A DNA stretch of 19,384 nucleotides, taken from assembly GCA_964387935.1 (NCBI GenBank), contig CAYLZN010000078.1, positions 1-19,384 on the forward strand, written 5' to 3'. A program made the position numbers and the translations under genes. This document shows positions 14,891-19,384 of this stretch, in pieces; position 1 is the stretch's first letter, and every line of letters begins with the position of its first letter. Below the pieces are notes generated by a model. That model worked only from the letters and a program-made list of their open reading frames with translations. It made no database searches and was not told the DNA's origin. The DNA is from CAYLZN01 sp964387935 (GTDB taxonomy: Bacteria; Acidobacteriota; Vicinamibacteria; Vicinamibacterales; JAFNAJ01).

Positions 14891-15391
14891 ATGACCAATC
14901 TAGACGCGCGACCGGACCGACTCGTGGACCACTTGGAGACCATCGCGGCCCGCCAGGATCGCGCCACGCTGGCACGCCTGCGGCGCAGCCTGCACCCTGA
15001 GCACGCGCTCGACGGCCTTCCGGTGGTGCTACCCTACGTCCCGCACGAAGGCCCGGCGGAGGATGACGCCCTCCTCCTCGCGGGCCTGTTTGCGCTGCAC
15101 CCGGAATCGGGTCCGATCTCGCTCGCAACGGCCCTCGGGGTGGCGGCGCGCACGAGCGACAGCGTCGAACTGCGCTTCAGGGCACTCCTGAGCGCAGGCC
15201 GCCCTGACTTGCCCACTCACTTGCGACACGCCGTGATGCTCGTCGCGACCGAGGGACTCTCGCTCGACTGGCGCGATCTGCACACGGCCATTCGTTTCTG
15301 GGACCACCCCGCCGACCGCGCGCGGCGCCGCTGGGCACGTGACTTCTGGACCCCAAGCGACCCTGATGAGCCTAACTCGGATCCCGCTTGA
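14891..15391 (+). CDS. casB: CasB/Cse2, small Cascade subunit
   Basis: A 166-residue, mainly helical small subunit, present as two copies in E. coli Cascade, where it stabilises the crRNA-target hybrid and the displaced strand. Visible family features: DRATLARLRRSL near residues 23-34, the VELRFRALLSA segment (92-102), and the basic C-terminal part LDWRDLHTAIRFW followed by RARRRWARDFW. The ATG at 14891 is used; an ATG at 14883 runs straight into TGA. It starts four bases after the casA stop, with no strong ribosome site, so coupling to casA translation is likely. The frame is open upstream, but that part is a casA shadow. Confidence 0.9.
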   Translation: MTNLDARPDRLVDHLETIAARQDRATLARLRRSLHPEHALDGLPVVLPYVPHEGPAEDDALLLAGLFALHPESGPISLATALGVAARTSDSVELRFRALLSAGRPDLPTHLRHAVMLVATEGLSLDWRDLHTAIRFWDHPADRARRRWARDFWTPSDPDEPNSDPA

Positions 15392-15393
15392 CG

Positions 15394-15399
15394 AAAGGA
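15394..15399 (+). promoter_or_regulatory. Strong Shine-Dalgarno deciding the GTG start of casC
   Basis: AAAGGA lies seven bases upstream of the GTG at 15407. An ATG at 15399-15401 is out of frame and meets TGA after three codons, ending across the GTG (ATG CCA TCG TGA). Most other cas genes here start at stop/start overlaps without a clear ribosome site, so this is the clearest independent initiation site inside the operon. Confidence 0.65.
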
Positions 15400-15406
15400 T
15401 GCCATC

Positions 15407-16636
15407 GTGAAGATCGAGCTGCATCTCCTCCAGAATTTCGCTCCCTCCAACCTCAACCGGGATGATACGGGGGCGCCCAAGGACTGCGAGTTCGGCGGCC
15501 ACCGTCGGGCGAGGATCTCGAGCCAATGCCAGAAGCGCGCCGTGCGACAGGCCTTTGAGTTGGAGCGGCTCGTGGATGTGGAGCAGCAGGGCGCACGCAC
15601 CAAGCGGCTCGCCCACGAGGTAACGAAGTCGCTGCAGACCAGTTACGGCCACGAGCCCGACCGTGCCACGGCGCTCGCCCTCGGGGCGATTGAGGGCATC
15701 GGTCTCGGACGCAACAAGAAGGGCGCTGGAGACGAGCTGTGGAAGACCGAGTACCTGCTCTTCGTCCCCAGGCGAATCGTCGGCGAGATCGCGTCGATTC
15801 TGCACGCCAACTCCGGCGCCATCTCTCCTTCGGCCGCCGACACGGCGCAAGAGGAAGGTGCCACCAGGGGATCCAAGGCAGCGGCCAAGAAGGATGCGAA
15901 GAAGGCTGCACAGAGCGCCTATCCAAAGAACGTGAAGGATGCGATCGAACGCTGCCTCGAGGACGCGCGTCGCACCGTCGATGTCGCGCTTTTCGGCCGA
16001 ATGATCGCTGACAGGCCCGAGTGGAACGTGGACGCCGCCTGTCAGGTCGCCCATGCGATCTCGACGAATCGCGTGCAAATGGACTTCGACTTCTTCACCG
16101 CCGTCGACGACCTGAAGCCGAGGGACACCGCCGGCTCCGACATGATGGGGACCGTCCAGTTCAACTCCTCGTGCTTCTACCGATACGCGGTGCTCGACGT
16201 GGACGCTCTTCGATCGAACCTTTTTGGTGAGCAGTCCAACCAGAGCGACGAGAGCGAACTGCTTCATCGGGCGGTCGGGGCGTTCGTGCGGGCGTTCGTC
16301 TCGGCAATCCCCACGGGAAAACAGAACAGCATGGCCGCGCACAACTTCGCCAGCTACGCGCTGGCTGTGGTGCGGGACCGCGGCCAACCGCTCTCACTCG
16401 CGAATGCCTTTCTCAAGCCAGCGCGCCCCAGGGGCGAGGACGTGGACCTGGTGGATGACTCCATAGCCAAGCTGGAAGCGTACGCGACGCGGCTACAGGA
16501 CGTGCTCGGCTCAGGGCACAGGCTCTCGTGGGCGGACCGGGAGCTTCCGCAGGGAACCGGACATCCGGATCGGGTGTCCACGGTCGACGCTTTCTACGAG
16601 GCTGTCACCAATCAAGCCCTCGGAGCGTCGTCGTGA
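15407..16636 (+). CDS. casC: CasC/Cas7e (Cse4), Cascade backbone subunit
   Basis: A 409-residue RAMP protein; six copies form the crRNA-binding backbone of E. coli Cascade. Signatures: NLNRDDTGAPKDCEFGGHRR with ARISSQCQKRAVR (residues 15-47), VDVALFGRMIAD (191-202), NRVQMDFDFFTAVDD (221-235), GTVQFNSSCFYRY (248-260) and IPTGKQNSMAAHNFASYAL (301-319). It is longer than the E. coli protein (363 residues); a Lys/Ala-rich insertion at about 150-172 (GSKAAAKKDAKKAAQS) probably contributes and could be a flexible linker or an extra RNA-contacting loop. The GTG start is supported by AAAGGA at 15394-15399. The stop overlaps the casD start as GTGA. Confidence 0.94.
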   Translation: MKIELHLLQNFAPSNLNRDDTGAPKDCEFGGHRRARISSQCQKRAVRQAFELERLVDVEQQGARTKRLAHEVTKSLQTSYGHEPDRATALALGAIEGIGLGRNKKGAGDELWKTEYLLFVPRRIVGEIASILHANSGAISPSAADTAQEEGATRGSKAAAKKDAKKAAQSAYPKNVKDAIERCLEDARRTVDVALFGRMIADRPEWNVDAACQVAHAISTNRVQMDFDFFTAVDDLKPRDTAGSDMMGTVQFNSSCFYRYAVLDVDALRSNLFGEQSNQSDESELLHRAVGAFVRAFVSAIPTGKQNSMAAHNFASYALAVVRDRGQPLSLANAFLKPARPRGEDVDLVDDSIAKLEAYATRLQDVLGSGHRLSWADRELPQGTGHPDRVSTVDAFYEAVTNQALGASS

Positions 16637-17304
16637 GCGTCCTGCTCATTCGCCTGGAGGGGCCACTCCAGGCGTGGTCGGCTCAAGGCAAGCTCGGTGT
16701 GCGCGATACGGAACGGGAACCGACGAAGAGCGGCGTGCTCGGACTCGTTGGGGCTGCGCTGGGCATGCCGCGCGACGACGATGCCACACTCGCGTCCCTG
16801 TCGGCCCTTGTCATGGGGGTTCGAGTCGATCGGGCGGGAGCATTGTTGCACGACTACCGCACCGCTGGCGGCGGGCGCTTTCGGGGAGCGCGATACACAG
16901 TGTTCGGAACCAGCGACTGTGTGCCGACCCACCGGTACTACCTGCAAGACGCCAGTTTTGTCGTGGCACTCGAGGGTAGCGACGGCCTCGTCGCCCTAAC
17001 CGCTGAGGCGCTGCGCTCGCCCCGCTTTCCACTCTTCCTCGGGCGGCGCTCCTGCCCGCCCTCGGTTCCTCCGCTTATGGGCGTCGTCGACGGAACTGCG
17101 TGGGACGCCCTGCGATCAGCGCCAGCCCCTCGAGTGCGCGACAACGGGCCGCTGCGCGTCATCCTCGAATCCCGTGGTGGCGACGGAGACGTCCGATACG
17201 ACGTCCCACTGTCCTTTGCGCAGATCGATCGGCGCTACGGGCGTCGCTACGTCAGGACCGAGTGGATTGCGGCCGACGGACTCGACGAGGAGGCGCCGGT
17301 GTGA
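16633..17304 (+). CDS. casD: CasD/Cas5e, crRNA 5'-handle-binding Cascade subunit
   Basis: A 223-residue Cas5e protein that caps the 5' handle of the crRNA in Cascade. The family N-terminus is clear: LIRLEGPLQAWSAQGKLGVR, then REPTKSGVLGLVGAALGMPR (residues 28-47), with RFPLFLGRRSCPPSVPP at 131-147 and a basic RRYGRRYVR near 200-208. The start is GTG at 16633, overlapping the casC stop (GTGA, 16633-16636). The longer open frame upstream is a casC shadow. The stop overlaps the casE start in the same way. Confidence 0.93.
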   Translation: MSVLLIRLEGPLQAWSAQGKLGVRDTEREPTKSGVLGLVGAALGMPRDDDATLASLSALVMGVRVDRAGALLHDYRTAGGGRFRGARYTVFGTSDCVPTHRYYLQDASFVVALEGSDGLVALTAEALRSPRFPLFLGRRSCPPSVPPLMGVVDGTAWDALRSAPAPRVRDNGPLRVILESRGGDGDVRYDVPLSFAQIDRRYGRRYVRTEWIAADGLDEEAPV

Positions 17305-18062
17305 CGACCCCCCTCCACCTTGTTCGTCTGATTCTCGATCGCCGCGCCCTCCTGCGCCTTGGCGCGCGACATCATCTCGGTCAGGAAGTCGACGAGGGTG
17401 CATTGCTTCACGCCGGCCTGGCCCAGCTCTTCGCCACCTCCTCGGCGCCGGCTGCGATTCCTCTGCACAACTTCGCCGTCGATGACCTTCGGGCCAGTTC
17501 GACTCGACTGGCCGACTCGCTCTTCCTTCTTGCATACTCGAGCCTGGAACGCGACAGCCTGACGGGGGCAATGGGCCCCTCGGCCCGTATGCTGCTTCGA
17601 GACTGCGAGACTCGCAAGATGCCACCGTTCGAGGCCGGACAGCGCCTCGGATTCCGAACGAGGACGTGCCCCATCGTCCGGACGCGAAAACCAGGCGACC
17701 GCCTCCTTGGCACCGATCGACGCGGCCGGGTCAAACACCGCGAGATGGACGCCTTCGTTCACGCGACCATCGGCCTGGACGGGCAGAATCGTGTCGACCG
17801 CGAGCGCGTCTACGAGCAGTGGCTTCGTGCGCAGCTTCAGCGTCAGGGCGCCAGCACGCTCGAGCGTGCACGCCTCACGGAGTTCCGCCGCGAGACCATG
17901 CAACGTCGTGGCAACGTACGGCTGGAACGGCCGAATGCGGTGTTGGAGGGTACTCTCAGGGTGCAGGAGCCCGTCGCGTTCCGGTCACTGCTCGTGCGGG
18001 GCATCGGGCGCCATCGGGCCTTCGGGTTCGGCATGCTCCTCCTGCGACCTCCGGAGTCTTGA
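17301..18062 (+). CDS. casE: CasE/Cas6e, pre-crRNA endoribonuclease
   Basis: A 253-residue, metal-independent RNase that cuts each repeat hairpin and stays bound to the crRNA 3' end. H37 (ALLHAGLAQLF) is the likely catalytic histidine, as in the N-terminal helix of known Cas6e proteins. The segment FEAGQRLGFRTRTCPIVRTRK (residues 110-130) and the C-terminal glycine-rich loop GIGRHRAFGFGMLLLRP (234-250) are family hallmarks. It is longer than E. coli CasE (199 residues). The start is GTG at 17301, overlapping the casD stop (GTGA). It ends one base before the cas1 ATG. Confidence 0.92.
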   Translation: MTTPLHLVRLILDRRALLRLGARHHLGQEVDEGALLHAGLAQLFATSSAPAAIPLHNFAVDDLRASSTRLADSLFLLAYSSLERDSLTGAMGPSARMLLRDCETRKMPPFEAGQRLGFRTRTCPIVRTRKPGDRLLGTDRRGRVKHREMDAFVHATIGLDGQNRVDRERVYEQWLRAQLQRQGASTLERARLTEFRRETMQRRGNVRLERPNAVLEGTLRVQEPVAFRSLLVRGIGRHRAFGFGMLLLRPPES

Positions 18063-18063
18063 G

Positions 18064-18993
18064 ATGCTCGAAGGACGCCTCGGTCTGGAGACGGCACGGA
18101 TTCCGCACGCGGATCGTCACGGCTGCATCTGGCTGGGCCGCGGCACGTTGACGGCGGCCGACGGAACGCTGGAGTTCGTGACGGCAGGCGGTGGCGATCT
18201 CGGATCCGGCCGCTACGGCATCCCGTTCCAGACGCTCAGCGTGATCTTCCTGGAACCCGGGGCAACCGTGAGCCATGACGCGCTGCGCCTTCTGGCGCGT
18301 CACGGCACGGGACTCGTTGTCACGGGCGAAGAAGGGGTGCGGTGCTACGCGTCCATGCCCTTCGGCCAGGACGAAAGTGCGCTGGCGCGCCAGCAGGTGC
18401 GGCTGTGGGCGAACGAACGGACGCGGACACAGGTGGCGCGGCGGATGTACGCGTGGAGACTTGGCGAGGTTCTGCCGTCGGAGGACCTGAACGTCCTGCG
18501 GGGCATCGAGGGCGCGCGGGTCAAGACCCTGTACCGCGACTTGGCCAGGCAGGCGGGCATCAAGTGGGCCGGCCGTCGCTACGACCGTGCCGACCCGGAA
18601 GCGGCGGACCGGGTGAATCAGGCGATCAACCACACATCGGCCGCGCTACGCGCGGCGGCCATGGTGGCCGTTGCGGCAACCTCCACGATTCCGCAACTGG
18701 GTTTCATTCACGAGGACTCGGCAGGCGCGTTCTGCCTGGACATCGCCGACTTGTTCCGCGAGCGTGTGTGTCTTCCGGCCGCGTTCCGGGCGGTCAAGCA
18801 ATTCGAGGAGCGCGGCAGCGACCCGCTCGAACGATACGCCCGCCGAGCCGCGGGCCGCGCCCTTCGAGAGATGCGCGTCATTCCGGAAATGATCGATCGC
18901 GTCAAGGCGCTGTTCGAGAACGGGAGCCAGGCGTCAGGATCCGAACCGCTGGCGGACCGGCCCGCCGGCCCACAGGGAGCGGTGGATCCGTGA
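18064..18993 (+). CDS. cas1: Cas1 integrase, type I-E
   Basis: A 309-residue spacer-acquisition integrase, acting as the catalytic part of Cas1-Cas2. Visible active-site residues: E149 (RGIEGARVK), H216 (GFIHEDSAGAFCLDIADL), D226 and D229; the H-x9-D-x2-D spacing matches E. coli H208/D218/D221. The N-terminal beta domain ends near residue 90 and the helical catalytic domain follows. The C-terminal 25 residues are Pro/Gly/Ser-rich and probably disordered. The ATG at 18064 lies one base after the casE stop (TGAGATG), suggesting coupled re-initiation. The stop overlaps the cas2 start. Confidence 0.95.
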   Translation: MLEGRLGLETARIPHADRHGCIWLGRGTLTAADGTLEFVTAGGGDLGSGRYGIPFQTLSVIFLEPGATVSHDALRLLARHGTGLVVTGEEGVRCYASMPFGQDESALARQQVRLWANERTRTQVARRMYAWRLGEVLPSEDLNVLRGIEGARVKTLYRDLARQAGIKWAGRRYDRADPEAADRVNQAINHTSAALRAAAMVAVAATSTIPQLGFIHEDSAGAFCLDIADLFRERVCLPAAFRAVKQFEERGSDPLERYARRAAGRALREMRVIPEMIDRVKALFENGSQASGSEPLADRPAGPQGAVDP

Positions 18994-19301
18994 CCGTTGT
19001 CGTGACCCGGAATGTCCCGGCTCGTTTCCGGGGTTTTCTGGCCAGTTGCATGCTCGAGGTGGCCCCCGGTGTCTACACCAACCCCGAGATGACAGCGGCC
19101 GTTCGAGACCGCGTCTGGAACGTGTGCTGCGAGTGGGCCGGACTGCTGCCCGATGACGCCGGTGTGCTGATGACGTGGCTCGATCGGGAGATGCCGAGCG
19201 GCCAGGGCCTGTTGACGCTCGGCTGGCCGCGGAAGGAACTCGTGGAGCACGACGGCATCTGGCTCGACAGAGGCGGGATAAGCTCTGTGACAACCGAATA
19301 G
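18990..19301 (+). CDS. cas2: Cas2, type I-E (CT1978-like)
   Basis: A 103-residue Cas2e, the structural dimer that holds the prespacer between two Cas1 dimers. The family pattern is clear: VVVTRNVPARFRGFLASCML, EVAPGVYTNPEM, VRDRVWNVCCEWAG, then a beta segment ending WPRKELVEHDGIWL. The GTG at 18990 overlaps the cas1 stop (GTGA, 18990-18993); GGAG at 18976-18979 is a weak ribosome site. It is the last gene of the operon. Cas2e proteins lack robust nuclease requirements for acquisition, so the role is structural by family knowledge. Confidence 0.93.
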   Translation: MTVVVTRNVPARFRGFLASCMLEVAPGVYTNPEMTAAVRDRVWNVCCEWAGLLPDDAGVLMTWLDREMPSGQGLLTLGWPRKELVEHDGIWLDRGGISSVTTE

Positions 19302-19314
19302 GGTCCTGCCCGGC

Positions 19315-19384
19315 CTAGAACGCCGAACGGTTCTTCCGAAGGCCGACGTAGCGCGCCTCGTTGCCTTGGCGTTGCGAGATGTGC
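19315..19384 (-). CDS. C-terminal end of a probable DDE transposase, cut by window edge
   Basis: On the minus strand, the frame entering at the window edge reads HISQRQGN then EARYVGLRKNRSAF and stops at TAG (19315-19317). The stretch ARYVGLRKN resembles the conserved tail of DDE transposases in which a cleft Arg-Tyr-x-Gly-Leu motif follows the last catalytic Glu. Only 22 residues are visible, so the IS family cannot be named. It is convergent with cas2, 13 bases from its stop. No terminal inverted repeat or target duplication can be recognised in the 13 bases between them. Confidence 0.45.
   Translation of the reverse strand, partial: HISQRQGNEARYVGLRKNRSAF

Noticed and set aside
19317..19334. 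Inverted repeat AGAAC/GTTCT after cas2 as a CRISPR repeat or terminator
   Set aside because: Arms of five bases only, a single copy, and it overlaps the end of the transposase-like frame.

Overview
This is a high-GC bacterial chromosome segment. It probably comes from an Acidobacteriota lineage of the Vicinamibacteria type. The pointers are a secreted M24 peptidase, a very large TonB-dependent receptor with an N-terminal carboxypeptidase-regulatory (Oar-like) domain, a lipoprotein-like beta-propeller phytase, a DUF4892-OmpA protein and an ArsC-family selenoprotein. The taxonomic call is inference from gene content and codon bias; there is no rRNA or tRNA gene in the window.

Left half (1-10186), housekeeping and accessory genes. 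Two minus-strand genes lie at the left edge: an unrecognised exported protein cut by the window edge (1-365) and, just upstream of it, an exported Xaa-Pro aminopeptidase-like M24B enzyme (376-1857). Divergent from them is a small ArsC/Spx-like protein (2050-2397) whose frame is interrupted by one TGA exactly where the first residue of a CxxC redox motif should be. A hairpin of bacterial SECIS geometry follows, so the TGA is read here as selenocysteine (UxxC). Convergent to it is a YdeP/FdhF-like molybdopterin oxidoreductase (2507-4714, minus). Next come a beta-propeller phytase (4887-5972, minus) and a divergently transcribed TonB-dependent receptor (6079-9051, plus), a pair that could act together in phosphate scavenging. 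A DUF4892-OmpA envelope protein (9206-10186, minus) closes this half.

Right half (10514-19301), a complete type I-E CRISPR-Cas operon on the plus strand: cas3, casA/cse1, casB/cse2, casC/cas7e, casD/cas5e, casE/cas6e, cas1, cas2. Genes are packed with ATGA or GTGA stop/start overlaps or gaps of at most 15 nt. Visible HD, helicase, Cas6e and Cas1 catalytic motifs are intact, so the system looks functional: Cascade surveillance from cse1/cse2/cas7/cas5/cas6e, Cas3 for degradation, Cas1-Cas2 for spacer acquisition. No repeat-spacer array is present in the window. To my reading the cas genes use A/T-ending codons more freely than the left half, which would fit horizontal acquisition.

The cas operon is bracketed by debris. 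Upstream (about 10261-10461, minus) is what looks like the 3' end of a decapitated gene. Downstream, from 19315 to the window end (minus), is the C-terminus of what looks like a DDE transposase. Both suggest a mobile or rearranged island. The most noteworthy single item is the UGA/SECIS selenoprotein at 2050-2397, which a standard gene caller would truncate to a GTG start at 2125 and so lose its active site.
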